From: Polyodon spathula
Lineage: Eukaryota; Chordata; Actinopteri; Acipenseriformes; Polyodontidae
DNA length: 64,000 nucleotides
Direction: 5' to 3'
Assembly (NCBI RefSeq): GCF_017654505.1
Contig: NC_054535.1
Location: 44,647,164-44,711,163 of the forward strand
The translations under genes were made by a program, and so were the position numbers. Shown in pieces: positions 1-12,919 of the stretch. The notes beneath the pieces were generated by a model. It ran no database searches and was not told where the DNA came from. It worked only from the letters and a program-made list of their open reading frames with translations. How positions within the stretch are numbered: the first letter of the stretch is position 1; each line of letters begins with the position of its first letter.

Positions 1-600
1 CCTCACCCCGGGAGCGTCAGAGCCAATGTGACGTCCCCGTCGGGGTCTCCAGCAAAGTTTGGCCACTCTGTACAGCCACCAAATCAATTCTAAATAAAAT
101 AATTGGATTAAACTAAATTCCTGAGATGGCCAGATTAATGTACATAATACATCCCTTAATTTAAACTTGAACTACCTCTCAACTATTGATATACATAGTA
201 TAACAATAATTGATGCTTGAACCTCCAATTGATGGGATTTGATTCTGCTGATGAAAGCACATTTGCATTTTTTATACATTACACATAAACACCTGCATGC
301 CAAAATGTTGTTACCGTCCTCATCTATTTCTATATAATAGATATAATGCAAAGGAAACATGTACTGCTTAAATGTATCCATAATTTCAAACATTTAAATC
401 ATACATTCTGAAGCAGCACATGTAAAAGCTGTTACAAGAATCATTTTAAGACAGCATAGCTTCAAGTTCAAATAATCCCATGCCCCTTTTTCTCTGTCCT
501 GTCCTCCCATCTTAGAAAAGCACACTAAGCTTTTAGGAGCCGTTGCCATTCTAAAAGCTTTGCAGACCAGCACTCTCCTCCGAGACAATGTGGTAATCGG
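1..600. other. Unclassified; GC-rich opening may be a repeat edge
   Basis: The first 60 bases are GC-rich and unlike the AT-rich sequence that follows, which suggests the end of a repeat cut by the window edge. The rest has no gene or element I can name. A short GT/GA tract lies at 600-620. Confidence 0.3.
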
Positions 601-757
601 TGTGTGTGTGTGAGTGTGTGGTTTGTTTGAGAGCACCACCCTAAGTGGCAGACCATTATCCAATATCCCCTGGCAGGGTAAAGTATCACCCATCACAGAT
701 ACTAATCTGTTTACTCTCATTTCCATCACTGCATGCAGGGCAGCTCACTGCACTGTG

Positions 758-761
<4 letters not shown>

Positions 762-823
<62 letters not shown>
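762..823. repeat. (GA)n microsatellite
   Basis: This is a perfect GA run of about 31 units. The Arg-Glu and Ser-Leu frames read through it are products of the repeat. Confidence 0.97.
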
Positions 824-825
<2 letters not shown>

Positions 826-1329
826 CTGGGTATTAAGCAATGGAGTTTCATTGCAAATTGGCAAAAAAAGCTTGCCAAAATGACCACAGAAATAACTTTG
901 AAAATAAAGAGATTACTACTCATTTTTTGGAAACACAAGTACTGCATAAATACATAGTCTGCAGTACTGCATCTGAAATATTGCAGTATGTAATAAGGTC
1001 CTCACAATCATGTAATAAATCGCAGTTTGTGAAAGGTTAATATTTTTTGTGTCAAATCTAAAGTTTATCAATGCAATATGAAATGTGTATGGAAGGTTAG
1101 GAGTGTAAGATATAAGTTTGTTGAACATTGGTGCAAAATCAGGGCAGTTATCATTTTCACCATGTGAAGTGTGACAGATAGATATTTGAATGAGAATCCA
1201 AAACAGGAAACTGCTTTTTAAGCAGCACCCTACGTTTGGACACAACTTGCAAAAACTAATGGTGTTGGTGTGTCTGGGCAAAAGCACTGCTTGGATGAAA
1301 TGTGTGTATAAAAAAAAGTGATGGCGGGT

Positions 1330-1581
1330 GATAATTTGGAGTTAATGTTCGTGGTAGAGGTGGACGTATATGTTGCCGTGTTGCTGTGCTGTCTATGTCC
1401 GTGAGTTTTTTTGTTGCCTTTTTTGTTTTGGCCCTTGTGTCATTTATTTTTGTTAAATGTGTTTTTTTTTTTTTTTCTGTATGTACTGTATTTGTGAATT
1501 AAAATTGCGCATCAGCACCAAACTTACAGCTTTCTGTGTCTCCGAGCCTCTCTATGTGCCGGTAACGGCCTGGCCGTGACA
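1330..1581 (+). mobile_element. LTR fragment (3' part), Gypsy-like
   Basis: The order of landmarks matches the 3' half of the LTRs at 37955-44540 read on their minus strand: a TTGGCCCTTGTG-like block (about 1427-1440), a T-rich stretch, an ATTAAA-type polyadenylation region (about 1500), a TCTGTGTCTCCGAGCCTC block (about 1532-1550), and a terminus ending GGCCGTGACA at 1581. The 5' half and internal region are not recognised. This is probably a diverged relative of that family in plus orientation. Confidence 0.45.
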
Positions 1582-2327
1582 ATACCGTTGGGTATTTATT
1601 TTTATTTTTTTAAGGAAAAATTTTTATGTTAACACAACTACTGCTACATAATTTAAATATATTTCCACTTTTATTTCACTAAAATAATACATGGTTTATT
1701 TTCCTTTTACTGTTATGGGAAATGGCCACCTAAACATTGTTATTCAGATGTTGCAACAGGAAGTATTTACGACAAAGACTTGAGCCTACCTACTGTTTGT
1801 TTAAATATGAATTAGAAAATCCCAGCTTGGCTTTGTCTCAAAGCATTAGGCTAAAACCGTAGATTCTGCTGATTTCAACTATGCAGCCAATAACAAAATG
1901 GCTGAGGGAGGTGAAGCTTGTTTATCCTATTCAGAGTTTATTGCATTAATTGGAATTTTTCTCGCACCACTTCTATTCCAAATCTGCTCTCTAACTTTAC
2001 TGATTGACCTATATGGAAAAACAGTCTATTCAATCCAGAACATATGTTACTTTGAACAAAAGTACTGCAAATACCATCTCCAAAATTACAGACGCTTCCC
2101 GCAAATCTGCAGGTGAAGTGCCAGACTACTAATGTAACGGTAACCCGTTAGGGATCAGGTTCCTCAGAACTAATTTGGTTATGGAGTGCCACACATTAGA
2201 GAGCTGTCCTGTAACAGGAAGCTGTGACACAGATCGATACCTATTTAAAACCAAGAGTGCAGCACTGAGGCCACTCATGGCACTGCAGGGCAAACCCATG
2301 GTTTATTTTTCTTTATTTAAAACACAT
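1582..2327. other. No recognisable feature
   Basis: AT-rich unique-looking DNA without a convincing open frame or repeat signature. Confidence 0.4.
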
Positions 2328-2489
2328 CAGTAGTTCCCAACCTGTGGTACGCGAGTAAACTCCAGGTGGTCCTCAAACAAATTAGTTTAAGCAGTTAAGC
2401 ATACATGAACCCACTTCTACACAATCACATGTTGTGCAACTACAATATGTATTACTAAGCAACACAACAAACAGCTTCAGCCACATACA

Positions 2490-3345
2490 GATGCACAAAA
2501 GAAATGCAACACTCAGGTTTAATGGATTTAATCAAATATTTTAAACAGATATTAAACAAAATCATACAAAATGTGAACAAAAATACAGATCAAAGAATCA
2601 CGATAAGTTTTCAGTATGAAATGTGACACACTGTCAAAATGAAAACATTACAACGTTAGTATCAGGTTTGATCTCCCTGAGCACTGACACAGTCCTGGCA
2701 GCAGTGACGCATACACCTGATCAGTCCCTGGACAGACTGCTGTGGGATGTTCCGCCACTCTTCCCGTGCAGCTGCAGCCAGGTTGGCTGATCATGGGTTG
2801 TCTCCTGTGATGGCACTGGCGATCTGGTCCCACAGATGTCCTATTGGACTCAGGTCAGGAGAAAAAGCTGGCCACGACAAGACCGTGACATTGTTTTCTT
2901 GAAGTCATGCAATTATAATCCTAGCACTGTGTGGTCTTGCATTGTCCTGCTAGAAAACTGTTGCCTCAAGGACTTTGTCAATGTATCACTGAGCAGTAAG
3001 GTTGCTCTCAATCTGCATCAAAGCTGTTCTTGTGTTAAAGGAGATTCCTCCCCCCCACATCATCACACTTCCACCACCCCAACGGTTGGCTTGAACAACG
3101 CAACAGTCAGCATAACATTCACCACGACATGGAGGGCCGATGTGGTGACCCTCTACATTCCAGGACGTGGCCTGTCCCTCACAGAGCCGTATTTCTCTGG
3201 ACTAGTCTGATTGTTGAAGCAGAACATCTCATTCTCCGGGCAACTTCTCTCAGACAGGACCCCTTCAATTATGTTGATAGCAACCAGGTGATCTTCATTA
3301 CTCAAGCGGGGCATGGTCGTATCTTTCTCTGTTTTTTAGTTATTT
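2490..3345 (-). mobile_element. Tc1-like element relic nested in the hAT element
   Basis: The minus strand carries decayed Tc1 transposase. Near 3080 it reads ANRWGGGSVMMWG (in shifting frames), near 2950-2930 QDNARPHSARIII with the second catalytic Asp, and near 2860-2815 SPDLSPIGHLWDQIA, where the catalytic Glu before HLWD is replaced by Gly. Several stops and frameshifts are present. This lineage uses the QDNARPH signature, unlike the QDNDPKH type of other copies in the window. No clear terminal inverted repeats were found, so the limits are approximate. Confidence 0.75.
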
Positions 3346-3807
3346 AAAATCATGTATTTTAAAATGGCTATTTATACAAATATAACTCATCTTGGCAATT
3401 CTAACAACTCAAATACCAATCACTGAGCACCTGCCGTTTTTATGAAATCACGACTTGGGCTCAATATTTTGTTATCCCAAGGAACAATACTACTCAAACA
3501 AACCACAAACCTACCTGCTCACTATTTAAAATGTAAATTACATTATGTATGTGCCCAATGAGCTATTGATGTAAAACTAAGAGGACTGCTGCGTTTTCAT
3601 TGTGCATCAGTACATAAAATAAGATACATATGTAGTCTGCACTTGTCCTTCCCCCTAGCAACAGAAGTCAATGTAAAACAAAAAAAGGCTATAATTTGTT
3701 GCTTGACTTGTGAACTGTACCGTAGCACAAATGATTGACTTCCAGGTTTAATATCTCAAGACTATATGTGAAAAGGAAATTCTCTTAACACTACCCCTGG
3801 AAATAAC

Positions 3808-4110
3808 GTGTACAGTCTGTTCTTGATGTCATCATTAACCAAAACAGGAACTGACAAATTTCAGCCACATTCTAAGAAAAGAAAGCCTCTGCGTCATAAA
3901 TACAATCCAGAATATTTAGCACTGGTATTTACATGCACTGGATTCCAGGGTGACCCAAAGACCCAGTGTGTTATTTGTCAGGAGGATTTGTCAAATTAAG
4001 CTCTTAAACCTGCAAAATTGAGACGCTGTTTATCTACAAAGCATTCAGAATGTGAAAAAAACACGACTAAAAATAAAAGAAACAGGAACTTTGCCATCAG
4101 CAACTTTCAA
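3808..4110 (+). pseudogene. hAT transposase N terminus with BED zinc finger (broken)
   Basis: The plus frame contains KRKPLRHKYNPEYLALVFTC, then CVICQEDLSN and a stop, and continues in frame with ALKPAKLRRCLSTKHSEC. This is the layout of a ZBED/SCAND3-type hAT BED finger (CxxC followed by LxxHLxxKH). The first His of the pair is Cys here, so the finger would not bind zinc normally. The dimerisation and DDE domains are absent. BED fingers bind the transposon ends in intact hAT proteins. Confidence 0.7.
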
Positions 4111-4334
4111 TGCGTGAATTGACAAAATTGCTTGATCATCTGGCAGCAAAGATTCAACCTCAGAGATCTCATTAAGTTAGGTACATTATATAAATATTTT
4201 ACTTTCTACATGTACTTGCACATATAAAAAAGGAGTTTAAAAATGCTGCTGTGACAAAATGTGTGGTAAGCGGTCCGTGGGAAAAATCCAAACACCAAGG
4301 TGGTCCCTATATTGAAAAAGGATGGGAACCACAG

Positions 4335-7165
4335 ATTTAGGAGATTGAAATTAAGCATACCTGTGGCTTTGCTTCTGACCCTTAACAAAAAGTACGACTC
4401 CAACCAGGTTTGTGGGTGGAGTGCTATGGTATTGGAGGGTTAGCAACTGTTAAAGTGAAACAATATAAAATCTTCCTTACAATTATCCAGAGGCAACTGG
4501 ATAGAGGGCCTCTATTGTGGCTAAAACCCCAAGGTTTGCAGATTTACTAAGTAACCAAAGTGAGCAGAAAGACAATGCTTATCCATCTGTGTGCTGGGAA
4601 ACCAAAAATGAGTCAGCAGAACTCTTCTCCCAAATATACTATAAAAAATAAAAAGTCTTTAGAATGCAAGCTAAAAACAGATAGCATTCCAGTGATGAAA
4701 ATAAAAAAAATTCATGCTATTGGAACTCAGTAAGACTGTAAAATAAAGGTTCACCAAAGACTGGCTTTATGATATTTGCTCCCCAGACATCCCTTCCATT
4801 ACATTATAGTTGACTATACAATGTGCTTCCAGTGTCATGTCAATGCAGGCCTTTACTGCTGTAAAGACATACTGTACTTCCAAGGCTTTTAAAAATAAAA
4901 CACTAACTTTCATTAGTTATATAAACTGTTTCACTCCTCATTGTGTAGGTGAACTTCTTATGTTTGATGTGTACTACATTAAAGCTTGCCAAAGTCTTTG
5001 ATCTATATTGTGCTGCCCGCTGACCTTAAAAATAGTTTTAATAAGAAGTATTCATTTAAGATACAAAGACAGGACAAGGGACAGGTTGAGCAACTTAGAG
5101 CTAAAAATACACTACAAAGGATTTAACCTCTTAAGCTTAGGTCTAACAACTGTGATTTAATTGGACACGATTCTTAAAGCTCCATATCCTAGTTTTCTCA
5201 GAAAGGAAAACAAAACAAAAAAAACCACACAAAATAAAACATTTATTTGTCAGTCCTTACAGAATAGCTTCGATAATCTAGCCCAGTACAGCATATATAC
5301 ACCTAGCACACTGACACAAATCTGTCACCCTCACTCCCATTCCACAGTATAGCTAGTTTGACTTTACCACAGGAGACATTTACCCTTTCCAAGCCCTGTA
5401 GAGACTCAATGCACTCTTATCTAGACCATGAGGGAAAGCTGTCATTAGAGATTCCGGTTTTGTTCAGTTTCAGGCCTAACTTTTTTCACAGACCTTTTAA
5501 AGTAGTATTTATTAATATTTTGTTTGTTTCTTTTCTGGGGTTAGCCCATGCAGGAAACTAATTTATTACAGCCCATTCTAGTGTCTGTATTGCACCGATG
5601 TTTAACTTCAAAAGTCTTTAGAAATGCCTGAGCTCTAAATTGAACTGAAAGAAACCTCAGTGTTCAAGAAGATAAAGCTCATGAGAAACATAACAGTGGT
5701 GGGTCTCGGAGTCACTGGAATGATTTGTTTTTTTTTTTTTTTTTTTTTTGCTTTCCTTCTCAATCTGTTTTATTGTTGCTGAGGGAAAGCAAGACAAAGA
5801 CTACTTGACAATAATTTGATGATGAATGCAATACAATATAACAAACTTGCATTTATGTACCACGGTTAGCCCTGTTGGTGACTTTAACTGAGTGTTGGCA
5901 TTGGACCTCAGTTATCATACAGACTGTTTGAACCCTACTGTTGATCCGACTGTTTCTGAATAACACAGCCTCTAGCAGAGCTAGACACTAATGTACTGTC
6001 TGGCTACTATTGTAAAGGCCAAATAAACCTTTTGTTAGAATTGCTTTAATGTGTGTGTGTGGGTGGGGGGGAGATCTCTATTCACCTACTGTATTACAGA
6101 ATGTAGAACATTTAACCTTACTCAAAAGACAGCAGCAAGATTAATAAGAGAGACCTGTGGACAAACAAAATCATTGATCACATCAGATGATGTAATTGCC
6201 GCCTGTTGTAAAGCTGTAACCATGACAAAGTTATAAAAAAAAAATAAAAAATTTAAAATTCACTGACCTCAATTCCAAAAGCTGTATGAAAAGTTTCCTG
6301 ACTTGAAGGCACAGCGTTTACAATAAAAGCAAAGAATAAACCATCACTCGAACAAACGGCAGGTTGTCTGACCATCAACTGGGATTGGTCCAGTGAGACA
6401 AGCAAAAAGATAGCAAGTGAATGAACAGTCTTACAAAATCAGAGGAGGAGGAGGTGGCAGCAAATGTGATGTAAAAGGTCCTTGTTATTAAAGAGGACTT
6501 CTCCTGGGAGCATAGGTTGTGGCTGTTGTCACAGCCTTAGACTTCTTCACAACCACTAGCTTGCCACAATGATAGCCTGCCTCACAGAAACCCCATCTGG
6601 AGTACAGCAGAGCATTCTCTTGAACTCAGTTCTTTGGCTCCAGTCCAGGCTGATGACATCAACAGTTCAGTCAATCCTAATTCAATGAAAAGTGGCAGCA
6701 CAGAGAAGCAGTGGCAATGGTATTTGTAGCAGTATTAGTAACTCGCAAGGGGTGAGAGCTAAAAGCAGAAAGAGGTTGGAGTTATCGAAAACACACCACT
6801 TTGCTGAAACAAGCCTTACAGTAGCTGTCTCACAGTAACCTGAGAAATTACACAGGGCAACTACGGCATTTCACAGCTTATCTGCAATACTAGCCTCTCT
6901 CAAACACTAAGGGAAAATACTGAAGTAGAAACTGAGAAAATATCAACTTTGAGTATTTCTAAGAACGCATGCATCACTATAACTCAACAGTGATGTATAA
7001 AAACATATCAATTTCTTCATGAACTTTAAGCAAAAGTGACCCCAGTTTGTGGTCAATTAATTTAAATACCAAACCATTGCTACAATGTTTGTATTACTTG
7101 CAACTGAGTCTGAAGGTCGGACTTTTCCCAATATTCACATTTGAAATCTAAAAAGTTCATATCCA
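4335..7165. other. Mostly unclassified intronic DNA
   Basis: AT-rich sequence with no supported gene. It includes a poly(T) run at 5728-5749 and a TG/G-rich tract at 6049-6071. The short open frames lack known motifs. Confidence 0.4.
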
Positions 7166-7625
7166 GGGACTCCCGAGTGGCGCATCCAGCAAAGGCGCTC
7201 CATGTGGATGTGCCCTATAGCCTGGGGATCGCAGGTTTGAGTCCAGGCTATGTCACAGGCGATTGTGACCGGGAGCTCCCATGGCCGAGCGTTGCCCAGG
7301 TAGGGAGGGCTTAGGTCGGCAGGGGAATCCACGGTTCACCGCGCATTAGCGACCCTCGTGGCCGATAAGGCGTCCGTGGTTCTGCAGTGGAGCCTCCAGA
7401 TCTTTGTTGTCCTCCGGCACTATAGGTCTGGTGGCCTCGCTGTGGATCTGCAAGTCGAAAAATGATGGATTGGCAGGAGCACGTTTCGGAGGACGCGTGC
7501 TTCAGCCTCTGTTCCCCGAGTCAGCGGGGGGGTTGCTAGCGGTGGGTCGAGGATACAGATAACAATTGGGCACACTAAATTGGGGAGAAAACTGGGGTAG
7601 AAAATTGGAGAGGACTAAATTTATG
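7166..7625 (+). mobile_element. tRNA-derived SINE
   Basis: The 5' end GGGACTCCCGAGTGGCGCA contains an RNA polymerase III A-box-like segment (GAGTGGCGCATCC). A good B box, GGTTTGAGTCC, lies at 7234-7244, so the head resembles the tRNA-like heads of fish SINEs. A GC-rich body follows, then a tail with repeated AAATTGGGGAGAAAA-type motifs (about 7575-7610). This is a non-coding, LINE-dependent retroposon; the one reverse-strand frame across it is incidental. Three-prime limit approximate. Confidence 0.75.
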
Positions 7626-8690
7626 AAAAAATCCATCATACAGTTAGAGGTTTCTGTCCACGTAAATTGCAGCCCCACCCATAACGAGCTCAGAATATGT
7701 GCAATCATGAATTACTTTGTATGACCCAAAAGTGCAAGAATACAGCTATAAACAGAGTTTTTCTCTCTTTCACTGGTTCACATGCACCGTTCTAAACGTA
7801 TGTCACTTTCTGCATTACTTCCTGCTACCACTGCTTAAAGAGTTAAGGAATTACAAACTGAAGCTGACTTGTGACAACAAGTACTGAAACAAGTATTCCA
7901 AAAATGCATTTATGTTTATGCATTTAAAGTGAATCTCCTCTTAACAAACATAAAATTAAATAAACATAAAAATAAGACAAGGGCTGTTTCCAGGGTAAAC
8001 AAAAACTTCCAGCATGCAACATGTTTCACGCATCCAATGAAATAATACGGCATAGGTTGGTGAAACGTGTTCTGTCTTATATCTAGAACGCAAGTGCTAG
8101 CAAAACAACATTGTACCAATGGAAGCCATTACTGTGCCACCTTATAACTGCAGCCTGTAATACGGCAATCACTGGAGAGCCAGATGTTAAACATTAGTGG
8201 TACACAGGAAATTCTATTGCAGCTCAGGATACGGGAAACACTGCCATTCCAGTCCACGCTGCAATTTGCAACAAAAACACAGAGAGACTTGTGTGAAATT
8301 CCTGCAAGAAGAGATGAGCCAAGAGGCAGAGAAGGGAATATACATTTAGGATTGTGAACTTACAGTCCCCGGGGGCTGCTACAGAGAATGGTCTGTGGAG
8401 TCTGCAATGAATGCCTCTACTGTACTTGATAACACAGTGTTTGTATTTTTAAAATGAATTGCCCTCCAAAATACAATTTTTATTATGGTCAGTTTGACGT
8501 GGAATCACTATCCTTGTAAATTTCCTTTAAACTGCTAAAAAAGAAAAAAAAATACATCAACATTCTGTACTGCAACTCTTATCTACCATGTACTGTGCTT
8601 TACATTTTTAGTACATGTGAAAAAATATTTGGATCTACTCACAGAGTGCCAAAAAAAGTGTAAAAAGGAGAGAATAAATCTAAGCTGCAA
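7626..8690. other. No recognisable feature
   Basis: AT-rich DNA. The reverse-strand frame at 7916-8119 shows no family motif. Confidence 0.4.
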
Positions 8691-8693
8691 GTC

Positions 8694-9059
8694 TTAGTAA
8701 GGCTGGTGGTACGCCTTCACAGGGATGGGCTGACTCGATGGTAGGACGGAACTATAGCTCGGCCAGCTTGATGGAAGGGCGTAGCTGTAAGACTGCCCAA
8801 CAACTCTACTATGATCAGCTGTGTTGTACACGGCACTGTGCTGATCATGGGAAGGAGTTTGGCGGTACAAAGGGGACACAGCTACGTGAATACGGCCCCT
8901 TACGCTGACAAGCCGGAGCGCTGCTTGTTTGTATTTGTAGAATACCACGGGAGCTGAAAATACAGAGCAGGCACTGCCACCCGGATCATCTGCACAGCCA
9001 TCGCACCTCAACTGGACACTGGACCACGAAGCACAGGCACGTGCACCGGGGACTTGCAT
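8694..9059 (-). other. Unclassified GC-rich segment with an open minus-strand frame (121 codons)
   Basis: The minus strand has a 121-codon frame rich in Ser, Tyr, Pro and Val, ending VKAYHQPY. I recognise no domain. Base composition is clearly higher in GC than on both sides, and ACAATAAA sits just upstream of the frame on the same strand (about 9064-9080), followed by GT-rich DNA. An LTR or another retroelement tail is therefore as likely as a host exon. Confidence 0.3.
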
Positions 9060-10360
9060 TTATTGTTTATTGTTTTGGGGACATGAAGCCCATAGTTTAA
9101 AATCCCTGATACCATTCAATTTACAAACTGAAAATGAACATGCATCGAAATCTTTTCACTTTTTAATCCAGTAAAAAAAAAAAAAAAAAAAAAAACCACA
9201 CAACAGAACTGATATTTCTCTCTAAAAAAACGTGGTCTGTTAGTCGCAGTTTAGTTATACAAAGATGTACTGGAGCGCTTTCAAAATTTTTAGGAAACAT
9301 AATTGCACATAACTTGAAACATATGACAAGAGAGTCTATAAATAGCCACAAAAAGGGAAATCATGTGGCCAACAGCTGCTGTCCGACTTACCTCACTTCG
9401 GGAAAAGTGCTCATGACGTGTATGGTAGGCTTTTTTTTTTTTTTTTATTCAGCATTTTTTAAACGAAACATTGAATTCATTAAATTATCTTAGCTGAAGG
9501 CTAGGTTTCACTGAAGACTGCTTCATACTTTTGCAGCAGTAGAATTCTATTTGTCAAAACAGTCAATTCAAAAGTTCTGTATGTCAAGCTCTTTGATATC
9601 TCTCTCATATCTAGTCTGATACAAGATCAGTCATGTGGTTCAAACTCCGTTAGGAGCAGGTTTTCTGCCCATTCAGTGTTTTATTCACAATGGGTTCATT
9701 TTCAAAAAGGTTTCAATTCTGCACCAATTTTGGCTTAAAAAAAACAAAGTTTGCTCTTCGTTTTATTGAAACGCATCCCTATACTGTAAAGAAACCATCA
9801 ATTATTCCTTCTTCACAACCAGGCTCAGTGCTGATGTGACAATTCCATGCTGGGAATAGTAAAACTGTCGCAGAGTGCCTTTGTTTTGTTAAAAAGTTAA
9901 AAACACCCTCCACAGGACATACAGCATGGGACGTTACAGGTTAGCTATTTATATTGGAGCATAAAATGTTAATCTTCATTTGATTTATTTGTAATGTTCA
10001 TTGGGCTACAATAACAGCCCGGTGAGTATGTGCTTTTTTTCCCCACAACCAGCATTCAAAAGACCTTTTTTTTGCCGCAATCAGATTTTGTAAAACAAGC
10101 AAACAAAAGAGTAAAGTAGGTCCCCCTCTCATTTGCAACAGTAAAACGTATTCAAAACAAAACAGGTGTTTTCATCAAACCTTGCCAAAATTTCCGAACA
10201 TGAGAGCACAAGTTGTATTTGCATACCCCACCGTTTTTGATGTACTGCCAATCTCTGGTTTGTCGGACACAGCAGGATTTGCTATCATATTTCGGTTTTT
10301 CCAGGCAGTTCATTGTTATTGAAGTTATACATTACCTCTTAAGAAATGGCAGTGATGTGG
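9060..10360. other. No recognisable feature
   Basis: AT-rich DNA with homopolymer runs at 9173-9195 (A) and 9430-9446 (T). No gene seen. Confidence 0.4.
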
Positions 10361-10394
10361 GTTAGGGAGGTAAAACTGTCAGGGACTGTTTCTC

Positions 10395-10625
10395 CTCATT
10401 GATCTGTAGAGAACCCTGCGGCCAGGCACACAGTGTGCTCAGAGTGGACAACTGCAGGGCTGGCCTTTGTCCTCCACAGGTCGGTAGCTCGCCATCATCC
10501 ACTCTCAAGTTCGTGGGTGAAAAAGCAAGCTGGCTTGATCGTGGGATCAGAGGACGGCCACCGAAACGCCTACAATGCTCTGATATACGGTGCACAGCTG
10601 GGGAGATTTCATTGCCCTGAATAAT
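10395..10625. repeat. Unclassified GC-rich segment, probable dispersed repeat
   Basis: The block is sharply GC-richer than its flanks and is open on both strands (73 codons plus, 112 codons minus) without a recognisable domain. The abrupt composition change suggests a SINE-like or other dispersed repeat. Family not recognised. Confidence 0.3.
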
Positions 10626-12069
10626 ACATTCATACTTTGTAGCTGAACTGGTCATTGCTGTATAAAAAAAAGGAGAAACATCACAGTCTTGAAGTGACAA
10701 GTTTAAAATTTCTAGTAATGCCCGTTTAACTTATAAAACAGGCTCAACATCTACTTTGCATAGAACTTGTAAGGGTGCAAAATATTCTGTCAAGAAAATT
10801 AAACATTTACAAAATAAAGCCATATACTTATGAATCTAAAACTTAAATCAAATCACAGACCTACAGTATTCAGTGCAAACAATAAGCGGTGTCTACAATC
10901 GGAGCAAGTCTATCTACACACACACACACACACAATTATTACAAGCGTAAAGGGCATATGATTTAGAACAAGCAAACTGTGACCAGATTGCTATAAAAAT
11001 ATACAGGATGTATCTTAAAACAGTAGAACTGGATCATTATACTTAAGTCCTTTATCAATATTACCAAGATCAGAAGAAAAATTCTAAAGAAAAAGGCAGT
11101 GAATCACATACAGCAGCTGTGCCAAAGCCTTTGTAGGTATTTGCATAGCCACTGTATGTTTGAACAATGCTGCCAACAGGAATCTCTTCTGTTTTCTGTT
11201 CATTTTCCTGAAACACACTTTTAAACTGTGCCAACACTAGGAGTCTTCTTTTCCCTCCCATGGCAGTTTGCTTACTAAATTATGCGGTGTGTCAATTCAA
11301 GTTAACTTTTCCGAATGCTATTTTACAGAATCAATTTGACACAATAAATTACATTTAAAAAAAACGGCAAGACAAATTGGCTCTTTACTAGGTTTTTGCA
11401 ACAAGGCTTTTCCAAGTCACCAGTGAGGGAAATACAAGAAGCTATCTGGAAGAGGCTTTGTGGTAGGAGCTCAAGACCAGATCCAGGTTGAAATCCCAGC
11501 TCAGACAACGATTCACTGTATTGTATGAATTGTACGACTTTCAGGGAAGCGACACCTCCCACTTTTTGTAATCTCTCTCTTTTTTTTGCCCTGGGTTAGG
11601 TTTTAAATCATGCAATTCTGTATTAAAAATCTGTATTTAAAGCCAAGCAAACCATAGTGAAAATTTAAAACGGTTAAAGTTTAATTCACCTGTTTAATAT
11701 TTATAAATGAGATGACCTACAGTCAGCGGTCCAGATAAGCTAAGTAACCTGACGTTTTTATATATTGAAAAAAAACAAAATACACACTCAAATTAAATTC
11801 AATGTGCAAAAATATGGACAGCAATTTTACTGTACAGCTTGTTTGCCTCCCCTAAAAAGTACATCTCCCAGAATGCAATGTCTTCAATTACTAGGAAACG
11901 GTACACAAGAAAAAACAACCAACAAGAGTGATCCAATCTCTAGCTAGCCCTGTTGTCTTTGCAGCCAATCACACTAAGATTAGGAACATCTGGAAGCTAC
12001 ACAGGTTGAAGAGAAAATACCACAGTCCAGCCACAAATCCAACTGGAACCATCGTCAGAGGCAACCGCT
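10626..12069. other. No recognisable feature apart from a CA run
   Basis: AT-rich DNA with a (CA)n tract at 10915-10934. Short frames at 11070-11261 and 11323-11562 show no motif. Confidence 0.4.
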
Positions 12070-12072
12070 TAA

Positions 12073-12103
<31 letters not shown>

Positions 12104-12108
12104 AAAGG
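12070..12108. repeat. (AAAT)n microsatellite
   Basis: About nine AAAT units. Confidence 0.95.
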
Positions 12109-12856
12109 TGTCTATAATATTAAACAGTTTTATAACGTATTAATGCCTTTCCTTATTTTATGTATCTGTATGGCTTTATACTGAAGTTGTAACATGTTCA
12201 CCGAGTTTAAGAATTTAATGTAAAATAAACATAATTAATTTGCCTTGAAAAAAATGTGCCGATTAAAAACCTTGTAGAACACACACGTGGTTGCACAGTA
12301 GTTCAAAGTAACATTGCAGTTAAAATGGAAGGCTCTTTTTTAATGCCTATCCCATTACCATTAGATATTGTAGAGTATTTAAATCGAGATTACTCATGAC
12401 TTGAAGGTAATGTTGCATTTTACCCCGTGAAAATACATTTTACTCTCTCAGTGTTCAAATTACAGGGTAAATTACTCCCAGACCCAAAACCTTATCTGGA
12501 TAGCTGCCTACAGTAATTTGTGTTTCCTATTGCAACATCAATAAAAACTGAACTGTACTCGTTCTAGGGGTTCTTTCATGCTCAGCTTGTTTTTTTCTAG
12601 ATGTACAAATTACTATAAATATTTAATAGGAGAGCAGAAAATGATGAAGAGGCTGAGGAATAACTAGCAGTTCATAATAATAATAGTAATAATACTCTAA
12701 CTGCATATGTTTAATCAAATAATTTCTAAATGTATGACTGACTGTCTTAAGTCCATTAATCTGGCAGGTCAGGCAGCATGTGCATACTCTGAAACAATGC
12801 CCAGGCAGCAAGATTCTGGTGGGGAAAAGGTATTTAGGACCACATGTTAAAACATA

Positions 12857-12858
12857 AC

Positions 12859-12918
<60 letters not shown>
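12857..12918. repeat. (AAT)n microsatellite
   Basis: About 20 AAT units, with a shorter run nearby at 12676-12694. Poly-Tyr frames on the minus strand derive from it. Confidence 0.95.

Positions 12919-12919
<1 letters not shown>

Larger units (their letters stand above)
2328..4334 (+). mobile_element. Decayed hAT element (ZBED/Charlie-like), with a Tc1 insertion
   Basis: The left end starts CAGTAGTTCCCAACCTGTGG (2328) and the right end finishes GGATGGGAACCACAG (4334), whose reverse complement CTGTGGTTCCCATCC resembles the left end as hAT terminal inverted repeats do. Between them lies a BED-finger transposase N terminus (3808-4110). Positions 2490-3345 belong to a separate Tc1 element. The catalytic part of the transposase is missing. 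I could not find a clean 8-bp target duplication, so the two ends may not be a pair from one copy. The right end recurs inverted at 63944-64000. Confidence 0.6.

Noticed and set aside
614..957. Overlapping frames rich in Arg-Glu or Ser-Leu
   Set aside because: They are translations of the GA microsatellite.
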